From the NCBI GenBank assembly GCA_016209205.1, contig JACQWQ010000065.1, positions 1 through 59,936 on the forward strand: DNA of 59,936 bases, written 5' to 3'. The position numbers and the translations under genes are program-made. This stretch comes from Chloroflexota bacterium (GTDB lineage: Bacteria > Chloroflexota > Anaerolineae > UBA4142 > SHND01). Below are positions 43,066 through 52,717 of the stretch, one piece after another (the first letter of the stretch is position 1; each line of letters opens with the position of its first letter). Under the pieces are notes generated by a model, which was not told the DNA's origin, made no database searches, and worked only from the letters and a program-made list of their open reading frames with translations.

Positions 43066-43368
43066 ATGTCCATGCAACTCTTGGAAAAAATCATTCAGGA
43101 ATCGGATGCGCTGACAGTGCAAGAACAATTGCGTCTCGCAGCGCATTTGCTGGAAAAGGCGCGCGCCGCCTATCCGCCGGTCGAGACACGCCCGCGCCGC
43201 AAATGGCGCGAGATTCGAGGCATCGTTCCTTATCCATTGGCTGGTGAAGACGCGCAAGCGTGGGTGTCGCGCACGCGGCGAGAATCCGATGAACGCCGAG
43301 AAGCTCAGTTAGTGTCTCGTTCATCCATACCGACGCGGCTTTATGGACGCGGCGCGCGACTTTATTGA
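43066..43368 (+). CDS. Antitoxin (DUF2281-like), 3' end fused to toxin debris
   Basis: ATG 43066 follows GGAGGTGAGAAA. The N-terminal MSMQLLEKIIQESDALTVQE, then QLRLAAHLLEKA, is a helical dimer part. Later WREIRGIVPYPLAGEDAQAW, then VSRTRRESDE, is the usual toxin-binding tail of this antitoxin group. The last ~17 residues (LVSRSSIPTRLYGRGARLY) are read out of frame from the broken toxin gene, so the natural stop was lost in the deletion. Confidence 0.7.
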   Translation: MSMQLLEKIIQESDALTVQEQLRLAAHLLEKARAAYPPVETRPRRKWREIRGIVPYPLAGEDAQAWVSRTRRESDERREAQLVSRSSIPTRLYGRGARLY

Positions 43369-43627
43369 ATTGATTACAGAGGGCAAGCATACGCTCTTTG
43401 AACCCATCGAACAGGAAATCGCCAAGCAAGCTTCCGAACTGCGCGCGCGCTATAATCTCGCACTGGCAGATGCGTACCAAGCAGCAGTGGCGCTATCCAC
43501 AAACTGTGACGTATTTCTGACCAATGACGTGATATTCAAGCGTGTAACCGAACTGAATGTGATTGTAGTGGAGGAAATCGAGATAGAGCAAGCAAGCCCA
43601 TCAAAACAAGATGAGAGCGCGGATTGA
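43343..43627 (+). pseudogene. PIN toxin, N-terminal half deleted
   Basis: The preserved part (AARDFIELITEGKHTLFEPI, then EIAKQASELRARYNLALADA, then YQAAVALSTNCDVFLTNDVI) is the C-terminal half of a PIN nuclease, with the late acidic residues (LADA, LTND). The first catalytic Asp and about 60 residues are missing. Probably inactive. The first frame codons overlap the antitoxin end. Confidence 0.75.
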
Positions 43628-44027
43628 CGCCGGGGCGCCCCGGTCCCCACGGTGAATCCCACGCGGGTTCGCCCGGCGCCTGCGCTTGCCACAAGACAAA
43701 ATCCAACGGATCGCGTTTTTTCGGGTCGTCGGGAAAATTGCCGCTAAAATGCGCCGTCCACGTATTGCCGAGGTCGCGCCAATTCGTGCCGCGTTTGGGC
43801 GCTTCGCGAATCGTGTCGTCGTCAATGTCGGTGACGTTTTCGCAATAGTCTACCGTCGCGCCGCGATATTCCAAATAGCGCACGAGCACGTCGAACGCGC
43901 AATACGTCGCCGCGTGCCCCAGATGCGTCGTATCGTACGGCGTGATGCCGCACACGTACAAACGCACTGGATGCGCGAGCGGGTCGAATTCTTCGAGACG
44001 TTGGGATTGGGTGTTGTAGAGTTTCAT
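43628..44027 (-). pseudogene. Partial second copy of the MshC-like gene
   Basis: ATG 44027 starts MKLYNTQSQRLEEFDPLAHP, nearly the same as the gene at 41155-42411, through the HLGH motif to GNTWTAHF. There about 90 codons are deleted and the sequence resumes at SGNFPDDPKKRDPLDFVLWQ, then stops matching at GRPG, where it meets the toxin remnant. Both catalytic ends are lost. Similarity to the first copy is high, so the duplication is not ancient. Confidence 0.85.
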
Positions 44028-44060
44028 AATGGAAAATCTGAGGGAGGGTGGTTTCGGGAA

Positions 44061-44636
44061 TCAACTCAACCACGTTGCTTTGTCATAAATCTGGCGCAGC
44101 GAAATTTCGCACGGCGCAGCATGGAGAGCAACCGTAGCATCCAGCCCGATAATGTCCCGCGCCGTCCATCGGCGCGCGCTGTGGCGCAAGATTTGGACAT
44201 GCGGGCGCTCCGCCTCGACCAACAGAATTTCCTGCAAAGAGGGGATACGCTTGTAAAACGCCACCTTGTCGCCGCGATCATACGTGCGCGTAGACGGCGA
44301 CAAGACCTCGACCAAAATCAGCGGATTCGTGATGGTTGTTTTGCTCCGGCGGTCATATTCGAGTTTGCCGCACACAACCGAAACATCGGGATAGGTGTAA
44401 AGGTCAAGCGCTTCGATTAGGACACGCATATCGCTACTAAACACGCGGCATGGAGTTTTGCGCAATGCTTCTGACAATGCCGCGCCGATATTTACTGAAA
44501 TGAGATTATGGTCCGGCGAGCCGCCCGCCATATCATAAATCTTGCCGTCATAGTATTCGTGTTTCGTCTCGGATGCCTCTTCGAAGGCAAGATATTCGTG
44601 GACGGTAAACTCGACGGTTGGGGCGCGCTGATACAT
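44061..44636 (-). CDS. Uma2-family endonuclease (DUF820)
   Basis: ATG 44636 follows GGAGGAAT. The 191-residue protein has the Uma2 pattern: FTVHEYLAFEEASETKHEYY, then DGKIYDMAGGSPDHNLISVN, YTYPDVSVVCGKLEYD with the catalytic Asp, NPLILVEVLSPSTRTYDRGD (ExLS and D..K) and a late SLQEILLVEAERPHVQIL. A PD-(D/E)xK nuclease fold; such genes are numerous in Chloroflexota and Cyanobacteria, often mobile, with no settled role. Confidence 0.9.
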   Translation of the reverse strand: MYQRAPTVEFTVHEYLAFEEASETKHEYYDGKIYDMAGGSPDHNLISVNIGAALSEALRKTPCRVFSSDMRVLIEALDLYTYPDVSVVCGKLEYDRRSKTTITNPLILVEVLSPSTRTYDRGDKVAFYKRIPSLQEILLVEAERPHVQILRHSARRWTARDIIGLDATVALHAAPCEISLRQIYDKATWLS

Positions 44637-44639
44637 TTT

Positions 44640-44738
44640 TTATTCCTCCGGGGGCAAGTATAACGCTAATATGGTATCATCGTTTCCATGTGGCTCAAAT
44701 TCTTGCAGGGCTCGGGATTGGGTGTTGTAAAGTTTCAT
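44640..44738 (-). pseudogene. Third 5' remnant of the MshC-like gene
   Basis: 32 codons from ATG 44738: MKLYNTQSRALQEFEPHGND, then unrelated codons to a stop at 44640. The start matches the other two copies. Its last codons hold the GGAGGAAT that serves the Uma2 gene, so Uma2 seems to have been inserted into, or joined to, a copy of the ligase gene. Confidence 0.7.
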
Positions 44739-44766
44739 ACGCGAAATTATATACGCGAAAAAGAAA

Positions 44767-44800
44767 AATGCGGACGCTGAGTTGAATCAGCGTCCGCATT
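44767..44800 (-). terminator. Terminator of the DpdA-like operon
   Basis: AATGCGGACGCTGA (44767-44780) pairs perfectly with TCAGCGTCCGCATT (44787-44800). On the minus strand it is followed by TTTCTTTTTC, an intrinsic terminator five bases past the transglycosylase stop. Confidence 0.85.
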
Positions 44801-44805
44801 GGGAA

Positions 44806-45975
44806 TCATAACTTGAGTCCCTTGGCGCATAAGAATGCCTTGTAATACTTTGTGTTCTTGAGACGGGAATCTACAAATTCCTCAAATCTGCCCTTTTCGA
44901 TTTCTGCGCGTGCGCGTTTGGCTTCAAAATTGAAGACCCAAAGATTGTGACACGCGCGATTATGTAGGTGACGATGTCCTTTGCGGTCAGTCATGGTGGC
45001 GATGTATTGGTCCAGGTCATCTTCATTGGGATTGTCGAGGATTTCTCCCGTTTCCCAATCCTTTACAAAAAAATCTTCTTCGTCATATAACCTGAAAATC
45101 AATTCCTTCATTTTTGACAGACGCTTTTGATATTGATAAGGGTTTGCCGCGCGCTCACGGGTGGCAAGACGGATAATATGATGCCCAGGCAGTTGAACAA
45201 ACTTGAACGCTGCGCTCATAATCCATGTTTGCGAATCCACCGTATCAGCGCCGCAGTAAAACGCGAGCAACATCAAGAGCGATGACCCCATCGAGAAACA
45301 ATGTAAATACACATCGGGCAACTGCCGGCGAACTTCCGTTAGCACTTGTACGGCAAGTTCTTTGTTGCCATTCTGCGCGAGCGGAGCAAGACTGCCAATA
45401 CCAACTTTGTCGAACCGTCCCCCATTATGCTTTTCGGCGATTTTTTCAAGACGGTCAATGGTTTTCTGGATCGTTTTGGGGTCATGCCCATGCACTACCG
45501 GTAACAAGTCAAACAACGTTGCATCATTGGAGTCAAACGCCGCGAACATCTTTCTGGTGTTATCCAACGTGCGATTGATGCGCGCTTGTTTGTCCGTGGC
45601 TTTGGGCGGAAACGGATGATCAAGCACAACGCCCAAATCAGCGCCGGATGCTTGTTCGACTTGAAGCACACGTGTGGGACTGATGTGGACGTGCCCGCTG
45701 CGCAGAAAATAGTACGCACCCGAATCAATCATCAAGGGACCGTTGAACTCAATATGTTCGCGGATGGTTTTGTTTTCCTTTGCCAAGCGATTCCGATACC
45801 CAGAGCATTTTGGATTCTCGATGAGGTCATAGGCGTTGACGAGGACGGCTTGCGTGTTCGTGATTTTCCACGGAAAGAACTTGACGCCCGCGGAAGTAAC
45901 GTCACCGAGGCGGTAACTGGCAAAGAGATTGGGCGTTTGCAGCGAGTGTTCGCCCAATTGTAGGGATTTTATCAT
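44806..45975 (-). CDS. dpdA: DpdA-like 7-deazaguanine transglycosylase (TGT superfamily)
   Basis: 389 residues from ATG 45975. The TGT barrel is clear: PLMIDSGAYYF (Asp 84, like DSGGFQ), GVVLDHPFPP (Asp 119, like DECTPYP), LLPVVHGHD, KVGIGSLAPL (like GGLAVGE), and GADTVDSQTWIMSAAFKFVQ then LPG, with Asp 247 in the nucleophile position. The TGT zinc motif CxCxxC is absent (HLHNRACHNLW instead), which argues against an ordinary tRNA enzyme. DpdA proteins exchange guanine in DNA for preQ0. The neighbours, a precursor transporter and a large helicase, support that reading. The base and DNA site are unknown. Confidence 0.75.
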   Translation of the reverse strand: MIKSLQLGEHSLQTPNLFASYRLGDVTSAGVKFFPWKITNTQAVLVNAYDLIENPKCSGYRNRLAKENKTIREHIEFNGPLMIDSGAYYFLRSGHVHISPTRVLQVEQASGADLGVVLDHPFPPKATDKQARINRTLDNTRKMFAAFDSNDATLFDLLPVVHGHDPKTIQKTIDRLEKIAEKHNGGRFDKVGIGSLAPLAQNGNKELAVQVLTEVRRQLPDVYLHCFSMGSSLLMLLAFYCGADTVDSQTWIMSAAFKFVQLPGHHIIRLATRERAANPYQYQKRLSKMKELIFRLYDEEDFFVKDWETGEILDNPNEDDLDQYIATMTDRKGHRHLHNRACHNLWVFNFEAKRARAEIEKGRFEEFVDSRLKNTKYYKAFLCAKGLKL

Positions 45976-45989
45976 TTGCGGTAAGCTTG

Positions 45990-47270
45990 TTATGATGGTT
46001 TGTTGACTTGACAGATTTTTTCTCGATTTACAAGAAATTGAGACTGGCATTTCAGAAACTGAACAGTATTGTGCATAGTCCATCGTTGAGAAACAACTCG
46101 CTTTGGCAAGAAATCCCTTTTCCCAAATCCTTGCCCATACCTCCCAAGAGCTTGAAGCATTCGATCAAATGCTACAATCTCCGCTTGTACAGGCGGAAGA
46201 ATTTTCGGAACATAATAAACGTTCCCGTCTATCAGCTGAAAAAATGGTTGGAGATATTGAAATAAGAATTGAGGATTCAATATCCGAGGGTCATACTTGG
46301 AAAGATGACCAAGCGTTGCAGTTGCAATTTTGCCTGCCTCCTGAAAGAGTGACGTATATTCTCGTTCAGAAGCAACAATCAGCCCTGCTTGTTTAAGGTA
46401 GTGATGGTAGAGACGATAAGCGATAATGTGTGCAATAAAATCATGATCTCCGGCTGGCTGGACTTGGATGATTTCGGTTTCCTCGGCAATTGGTTTTTGT
46501 AGAACTAACATGCAATATGCGCGTCCCGTTTGTATTTCTCGTGACAAAGATTGAACAGGAACTTTAAACCAGAATACGCGATGCTTTGTCTCAATGTGGG
46601 GAGTTTTGAGTAGCACTTCACCCGGTCGCTTGTCAAGGATTACACCTACTACCGCTCTCGTATTTATGTATTCTTCGCGTATCTCATCGTGATTGTCACG
46701 TAAAAAGACCTTGCGGTAATTTGCAGCGGAACCAAAATCTAGCAAGGTGTCGCCAATTTCCTTTAGAAAAGGATAAAATTTCCAATCGTAAAACGTACTT
46801 TGTTGCTCGGCTGAACTAATCGTCGAAGCCCAAGCAGGATGGATCTCGTTCGGTGGATTCAGTGCGTATTTTCCTTCGAATAAGAGTACCTTATTCTTTG
46901 CTTGTAGAATATCGACTATTTGACGGTACGTTTTTTTTGAACTCTCTGAATGTGAAGGCCACAAAACGACAGTCACAAAGTTCTCCAATTCTGGACTTAT
47001 TCCATAATAGACAACAACCCAAGCATCTTTTCCAAAATAGACTCGCTTTGCAGGTGATTCATCTATATTGAGTATCCCGACAGTCAATGGCAAAAAGTCA
47101 CCAGAGACAGTACCACCTTTTCTAACTGAATGTCCCCACGCCTCGTTTAGTGAACACAGGAATCTGCGATCCTCAATCACTTTCGCGGCGAATGAGCCGC
47201 CCTTTTCGATTTGACCCAAATCCAATTCTTCATCATTGTTGATTTTGTCGAGTGCTTGATAGATGTCCAT
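45990..47270 (-). CDS. Unknown 426-residue protein of the DpdA-like operon
   Basis: ATG 47270 lies ten bases after the helicase stop; its own stop is 14 bases before the transglycosylase start, so it is in the same operon. The protein is mixed alpha/beta, with no signal peptide (ESPAKRVYFGKDAWVVVYYG; AYCMLVLQKPIAEETEIIQV; DHDFIAHIIAYRLYHHYLKQ). A segment KTPHIETKHRVFWFKVPVQS could be a strand-rich core. I recognise no family or catalytic motif. Its position suggests a subunit specific for this system. Confidence 0.65.
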   Translation of the reverse strand: MDIYQALDKINNDEELDLGQIEKGGSFAAKVIEDRRFLCSLNEAWGHSVRKGGTVSGDFLPLTVGILNIDESPAKRVYFGKDAWVVVYYGISPELENFVTVVLWPSHSESSKKTYRQIVDILQAKNKVLLFEGKYALNPPNEIHPAWASTISSAEQQSTFYDWKFYPFLKEIGDTLLDFGSAANYRKVFLRDNHDEIREEYINTRAVVGVILDKRPGEVLLKTPHIETKHRVFWFKVPVQSLSREIQTGRAYCMLVLQKPIAEETEIIQVQPAGDHDFIAHIIAYRLYHHYLKQAGLIVASEREYTSLFQEAGKIATATLGHLSKYDPRILNPQFLFQYLQPFFQLIDGNVYYVPKILPPVQAEIVAFDRMLQALGRYGQGFGKRDFLPKRVVSQRWTMHNTVQFLKCQSQFLVNREKICQVNKPS

Positions 47271-47280
47271 AGTTACCCAT

Positions 47281-50200
47281 TCATTTTACCTTCCAATCGC
47301 GCGACTGTTCCTCAAGGTGATTAATTGTCTCAAGCGTGCCGGTTATCCATTCAATATTCTCGTCGCCAAAGCCAAAATCATAGGTGTCACTGTTCTTTTT
47401 TGTCTCCGGTGACAAATTAGCTGTCATGTGCACAGCGCAAGCTGTTGGCAGAGTCGGATCAATAGTGACCTGTTTCAGGTGGGCAATTCCAGTTTGACTT
47501 GATGAAGGGACTGGCACAGCGAAGACTTTTACCTTTACACCAGCTCGTGACAGCTTTGTTAGAGCATTCTTGTGAGAATCCTGATTGGGTTCTCGCACAA
47601 TGGTTGTTACATCTGCTCCATTTTGCCTACACCGAATCAAGATTTCCACCCAACCTATATCCCCATCGGGCCAATCAACGGGGTCATCGGTTACGTACAG
47701 TGAAACTACTTTTATCTCTTTCTGGGCGCTGAGTAAGCGATCTCGCAACTCGATTGCGCCGCTCACCGAATTCGGGTCTGACGTGATGTTAAGAATTCGT
47801 TTGCCAATGTATGGCTTGATACTACCTAACGTAGAAACAGCATTTTGTGAGTTTTCTCTTTCGACCTGCTTGAAGAGATCACGAACTAGCCGTTTATCAA
47901 TCAGTGGAATATCACGTTTACGCCGATACGCCCATAGGCATTTGATACATCCAGACTCGCAATCGCACTCCAAAAGCACACGATTCGCAGCTTTTGTCAG
48001 CACCTCATCAAAGCGCTCAACAATCTGCTTTACATATCCAACTCCACCGTCCACGTTATCAAAAAGCACAATCATTCGAGTATCGGGTTTGATAACTCCG
48101 TCTATCTCGCCTTCTTCAGCATTGACCATAATTTCGCTTGCGCCGATAAGCGCGTTCTTGAGTGTCGTCAAAAATTTTCGCACATCGGTGTTTTGAGGAA
48201 GAAGTATAGGATCAACTGTGAATGCTATTGCACTTGTATTAAAGGTATGGAACAAATTAGCTTTGAAAGATTTCCCCTTGCACACACGCCGCCAGCTGAG
48301 ACGATGATTACCCTCCTGCTCGAATTTCGTCAATAGTCGTCCACATCGCTCACAGATCGTGAACTCTTGGACACCACTGGGTGTACTTAGACCAGTTGTT
48401 AAAGTTAGAATTTCCTTGATTCCCAAGTCTGCGATTCTTAGCCCTTTGTACGTTTCTTTCCAGTCTGTCGCAGTTTCTTCGAGACTGATTGGAGACAAAA
48501 CGAAATGATCAATGTTTGGTTGTATAAACTCGCGCCCTTCCTCACTTGGACGATTCTTTTGATCTACGATTACCATCTTGGGGGCAATGCAGTCTTCAAA
48601 GAGCTGATAGCCAAGTGTACTTTTGCACTGCGGGCAACCTCCTCGTGACTTGGGTTCTTGTTCCGTGGCGTACAGCCTGCAATTTTTGCAGACCCAGAAG
48701 CGGCGGCTCGATCTGCCTTCGGGTTCTTGCTCAAAATCAAAACCAGTCACTTCATACTTGTACTTTTTCATATAGAGCTGCATTCCAGGTGCCAACTCGC
48801 TAACCGCAATCCGTGCTGCACGATCGCCAAATTCCTCTTGTTCTGACGAAATAACTTCGACCGCCTTTCCTGGGAAGGCATAGCCCGGGATCACTTCCGT
48901 GCGGCTAAAGTGAGACAGCACATCACGGCTAGAGAGGCCATCAGGAAAACCGCTCAGGCGAGAATCAATGTTCTCTTCAATACGACGCAAGCGCCACCGC
49001 TCCTCGTCATACTCTTTCCCAGTTTTCCCCCGTAGAGCTTTCTTCGATTCATCTACTTCATCATATATAGCGCGTAGTATTTGGTCCTCTTTTTGGTAAC
49101 GTTCGATAGAGATTCTGAGGGTCTCAGGGAAACGCTCTACGCGTTGTTGAATTTCACTTGATGTCAACCATTGGATATCAGAAAACGTCCGAGCAATTTT
49201 TTCTTGGATGCCTTTTCGCTGCAAGGAAAGCTGGTCTGTTATCAGGACATACTGCTTTTCGGTAATAAAATCTTGCATGATCCCCTTTAGAGAATCTGAA
49301 AATGGTGCATGAACGAACAACTCCTCGATTATCAGCGAATTGACATGGCGATCTACAATCGTCCGATTATCGAGACTGATGAACGGTGCCCTGATCGTAC
49401 CGGACATTATTTCCTTTGGATTGCGAAAATAATACATATCCAAAGGAGTCTGGAACTGAAACGCCGTAGTAAGAGCGATTTTCTTTTCGCGCCCAGCGCG
49501 ACCTGTCCGCTGGGCATAACTTGCAGGTGATGGCGGACTCTTGGCAAGCCCTATTGAAACCAAGTCACCAATATCAACACCCAATTCCAATGTTGGTGTG
49601 CTGACGATTAAATCAACTTGTCCTGCCTTGAATCTATTTTCGATCTTCTGCCGTTCTGAGAGTTTGAGACTCCCACTATCTTCCTCCGCAATCATTCGGC
49701 GTGCCAGAAGGTCCCGATAAAAGCGGAGGTGAAAATTCTTACTGTCTTCATAATATTCAGCGGCTTGGATTTCGCGTAATGGTTTGGAACCCTTACAGAA
49801 CCAATACAGGCAGGATTTTGATGGCAGAGTACCGTTGTAGGTATTCTGGCAGCTGTCACATTTCAGTACTGTTTGAGGAACCCTCAAAATTACTTTGCTT
49901 CGATCTACTACATAAGCTGCCATCTTATGCTTAGGATATCTTCCGATTTGGGCTTCTTTTAGAATTGTGGATTTCCGCAAGAAGTCCAATGCACTCTTGA
50001 GAATATCAGGAGCGTATGGTTTTCCAAATACTCGCTCGGTGTAGCGCAGCAATGTTCCCCCAGACAACGCTCCTTTGATTTCATACGATGAGGTATTTTC
50101 ATTTTTCTTTGCTTCAAGATTGTAACCCGTTGGAACATTTTGAGCGCCAGCATCCCATTTCTCCAAACCACTTAGGGCACGCTCACGCCGAATAATGTAC

Positions 50201-52695
50201 AAGAGCGCGTGAAGGTATTTACGAAAGAATTCCGAGTCAATGCCTTTTGACTTCAGCAATGACTGTAACTGTTCATTCTGCCTGATATGATTATTGAATG
50301 AATCTATGTCGTGAATTCCACGGTATGTAAATTCCACTAACCCAAGACTCTCGACAGATCGCTGCTTGGCGCGAGAAGCGATCTCCTCAATAATCTTGAT
50401 TAAACGATATTGACGATCCGTTTCCTCTAGACCGCGCCCTGCCCATTCTTCGAACTTTTCGAGAATCCTCGTCTCAATCTGTTGGGCATCGGCAATCCCA
50501 CCATGCTCACTACTCAAAACTTGAAAGATAAGTTGGCGGATTGCATGGGTCAGGTGCTCATCCTCGATCGTTGCTGCTACATACGATGCATCCTGTCGTG
50601 AGTCGGAAAAGATAAGTGTCTTCCGCAAATTCTCCGGCAGTTCCCCGTATGTGATGTCAAAGACTACCCTGCTGGTTGTGTTGGGACTGATGTAAAAGGG
50701 TGTTACAGCTTCTTGCTGACTACCATAAGTACGGTCGCAGAACGGGCAATGAGTTATGCGATCATAGGTTTGTACTTGGCGGAGGTGTGGCATTCTTGCG
50801 GGACAGGTAGAGTGAGAACCATTTGTCAACGTGCCGCACGACACGCATTTTATGAGTTGTTTACCCTTGTGTTGTCTGTCTGGCTCTTCAAAGGTTTGCC
50901 AAAGCGACGTAGCGTTCGGCTTCTCAGGGAACTTTTCAAACCGTCCAGCCAATCTCTTTGCAGTGAACTGTGCATCTTTCCCAAGGGTCTCTAATGCGCC
51001 ACGCGATTTTTCGTTAGGGTTTTTGTCAAACGTAGCACGATAAAACACCTCACCACAAAAACGACATACTCCAAGCTCTTCAACAACAGCGTGGCAGTTA
51101 TCACAATAGTCGCGCGGTGCCGCAAACAATTTATGGCAGTCGGTGCATCCGTAAATCTCACCATTCGGAAAAGTTTCGCCCAAAGTCTTGTAAAAGGAAT
51201 GAACTTGTGGCCGAATAAGCGGAACCAATTGCTCTGAGGAAGAAAGTTTGGGGTCAGAAGCCAAACTTGCCAAGTAAAGGCACTGCCATAAATATTCTGC
51301 GCGTTTCTTCGATGATAATCCATTCAGGAAGTTCGCGACACTTTCATCAGCTAGCAGATCATCCAGTAGCGCACTAGGGCGTTCTGGCCGTTTAGAGAGC
51401 GTCCCGACCAATTTCTGGAAGATGATATTGCCCGCGATCAATGACCCCAATAAAACGCCTCGATTTTCATTCCGATCTGCTCTTTCCAGAATTTTTGTAG
51501 GAGCGACGGATCTGCAAATACGTTCGAAAAGATCCGATGGGACATCCAAGTTCTCTGGATAATTGCCCAGAAGAATTGGTTCGTCAGGGAAATAAGACGC
51601 GTCTGGGGATGTGATTGGCTTGGGGGTTTCCAAAATAACGCTATCTGCTCTGACTGATGCACCAAAAAAGCGGGTTGCAAAACGAGCCACTGATGCACGA
51701 CGCTCGGTTTCGTCTTGATGTGTAGAGATAGTAGCGCTTGTTCCAACAAGCTGCAGTTTGTTGATTCCAATCGAACGGAAGCGTTCTCGCAACCTTCTGA
51801 TTAGTAACGCAACTTCAACACCACGCGCTCCGGCATAAGTGTGAATTTCATCGAAGACCAAAAAGCGAAGGGCTTGACCATTAAATATCTCCGAGTCGCG
51901 TTTGCGCAATAAAAGATATTCCATTTGCACATAGTTCGTGATCAGAATATCAGGCGGATTTTCGCGCAATTCCTTACGCGTCAACTCTTCAAAGTCAACT
52001 ACCAAGTCGGGGTTCTTTGTGCATACCAAACGTGTTTCAGACTTGGCTTCGAGCAACATTCGGTTTTCACAATCTTTTGTACACTGGAAACCCACCACTT
52101 CACCCCAGAGCGGACATCGCTGCAAAGGAATCTTGGCTTTGATGTCTCCTACGTCATCTGGAGTATCGCCGATGTAACGACCAAGGGTGACTCGCTTTCC
52201 TGTTTCGCGGTTGAGAAAGTAAATGTAATGGCGCAAGCGGTCAATCTGATCATTTGCTAAAGCATTCATGGGATACACGATTATTGCCTTCACACCGCGT
52301 GAGCCATGCTCGCGTAGGCAGTAATCCAAGATTGGAATCATAAAGGTTTCGGATTTACCACTCCCTGTGCCCGTGGCAACGATCGTGTGATGTCCTTGTG
52401 CAATCGAGCGGATAGCTCTTTCCTGATGAAGAAACAGCTTTCGAATTGCAACCGCCTTTGCCACTTCATTTGAGATACCAATATCCTGCAATAATTTCTC
52501 GCCGGATGCTTCATTTTGGGCATATTGACGCGCGATTGTGACGAATGGTCCATTCCAAAGTAAGCTTTCTTCATCAGTCAACGCATCAAACTCGCGTCGA
52601 AGCTTGGGATCAATGATTGGGAAAGCGCTTGTAATGAAATTCTTGTAGTTTTGTTGAACACTCTTGACGACTTGCAATGGTCGAAATTCTTGCAT
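47281..52695 (-). CDS. SF2 helicase with DUF1998 and C-terminal PLD-like domain
   Basis: 1804 residues from ATG 52695, after GAGGTG. Walker A ATGTGSGKSE is at 108-115, DEIH at 282-285, SAT in LVGTSATIS and motif VI QRTGRAGR. Between the RecA-like halves lie zinc-finger-like Cys pairs (YGCTDCHKLF; YCDNCH; CRFCGE; CVSCGT; CPFCDR). A DUF1998-type part with FDNVDGGVGYVKQI, then CDCESGCIKCLWAYRR, follows, as in MrfA and the DISARM protein DrmA. The last ~200 residues look like a phospholipase-D fold with one HxK (AHLKQVTID). In Dpd and DISARM systems helicase, DUF1998 and PLD functions are often separate genes; here they are fused. Confidence 0.85.
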   Translation of the reverse strand: MQEFRPLQVVKSVQQNYKNFITSAFPIIDPKLRREFDALTDEESLLWNGPFVTIARQYAQNEASGEKLLQDIGISNEVAKAVAIRKLFLHQERAIRSIAQGHHTIVATGTGSGKSETFMIPILDYCLREHGSRGVKAIIVYPMNALANDQIDRLRHYIYFLNRETGKRVTLGRYIGDTPDDVGDIKAKIPLQRCPLWGEVVGFQCTKDCENRMLLEAKSETRLVCTKNPDLVVDFEELTRKELRENPPDILITNYVQMEYLLLRKRDSEIFNGQALRFLVFDEIHTYAGARGVEVALLIRRLRERFRSIGINKLQLVGTSATISTHQDETERRASVARFATRFFGASVRADSVILETPKPITSPDASYFPDEPILLGNYPENLDVPSDLFERICRSVAPTKILERADRNENRGVLLGSLIAGNIIFQKLVGTLSKRPERPSALLDDLLADESVANFLNGLSSKKRAEYLWQCLYLASLASDPKLSSSEQLVPLIRPQVHSFYKTLGETFPNGEIYGCTDCHKLFAAPRDYCDNCHAVVEELGVCRFCGEVFYRATFDKNPNEKSRGALETLGKDAQFTAKRLAGRFEKFPEKPNATSLWQTFEEPDRQHKGKQLIKCVSCGTLTNGSHSTCPARMPHLRQVQTYDRITHCPFCDRTYGSQQEAVTPFYISPNTTSRVVFDITYGELPENLRKTLIFSDSRQDASYVAATIEDEHLTHAIRQLIFQVLSSEHGGIADAQQIETRILEKFEEWAGRGLEETDRQYRLIKIIEEIASRAKQRSVESLGLVEFTYRGIHDIDSFNNHIRQNEQLQSLLKSKGIDSEFFRKYLHALLYIIRRERALSGLEKWDAGAQNVPTGYNLEAKKNENTSSYEIKGALSGGTLLRYTERVFGKPYAPDILKSALDFLRKSTILKEAQIGRYPKHKMAAYVVDRSKVILRVPQTVLKCDSCQNTYNGTLPSKSCLYWFCKGSKPLREIQAAEYYEDSKNFHLRFYRDLLARRMIAEEDSGSLKLSERQKIENRFKAGQVDLIVSTPTLELGVDIGDLVSIGLAKSPPSPASYAQRTGRAGREKKIALTTAFQFQTPLDMYYFRNPKEIMSGTIRAPFISLDNRTIVDRHVNSLIIEELFVHAPFSDSLKGIMQDFITEKQYVLITDQLSLQRKGIQEKIARTFSDIQWLTSSEIQQRVERFPETLRISIERYQKEDQILRAIYDEVDESKKALRGKTGKEYDEERWRLRRIEENIDSRLSGFPDGLSSRDVLSHFSRTEVIPGYAFPGKAVEVISSEQEEFGDRAARIAVSELAPGMQLYMKKYKYEVTGFDFEQEPEGRSSRRFWVCKNCRLYATEQEPKSRGGCPQCKSTLGYQLFEDCIAPKMVIVDQKNRPSEEGREFIQPNIDHFVLSPISLEETATDWKETYKGLRIADLGIKEILTLTTGLSTPSGVQEFTICERCGRLLTKFEQEGNHRLSWRRVCKGKSFKANLFHTFNTSAIAFTVDPILLPQNTDVRKFLTTLKNALIGASEIMVNAEEGEIDGVIKPDTRMIVLFDNVDGGVGYVKQIVERFDEVLTKAANRVLLECDCESGCIKCLWAYRRKRDIPLIDKRLVRDLFKQVERENSQNAVSTLGSIKPYIGKRILNITSDPNSVSGAIELRDRLLSAQKEIKVVSLYVTDDPVDWPDGDIGWVEILIRCRQNGADVTTIVREPNQDSHKNALTKLSRAGVKVKVFAVPVPSSSQTGIAHLKQVTIDPTLPTACAVHMTANLSPETKKNSDTYDFGFGDENIEWITGTLETINHLEEQSRDWKVK

Positions 52696-52717
52696 AATGC
52701 ACCTCGTTATCCATGCT

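Noticed and set aside
44806..45975. Housekeeping tRNA-guanine transglycosylase
   Set aside because: The CxCxxC zinc motif is missing, and the operon context is defence-like; DpdA-type fits better.
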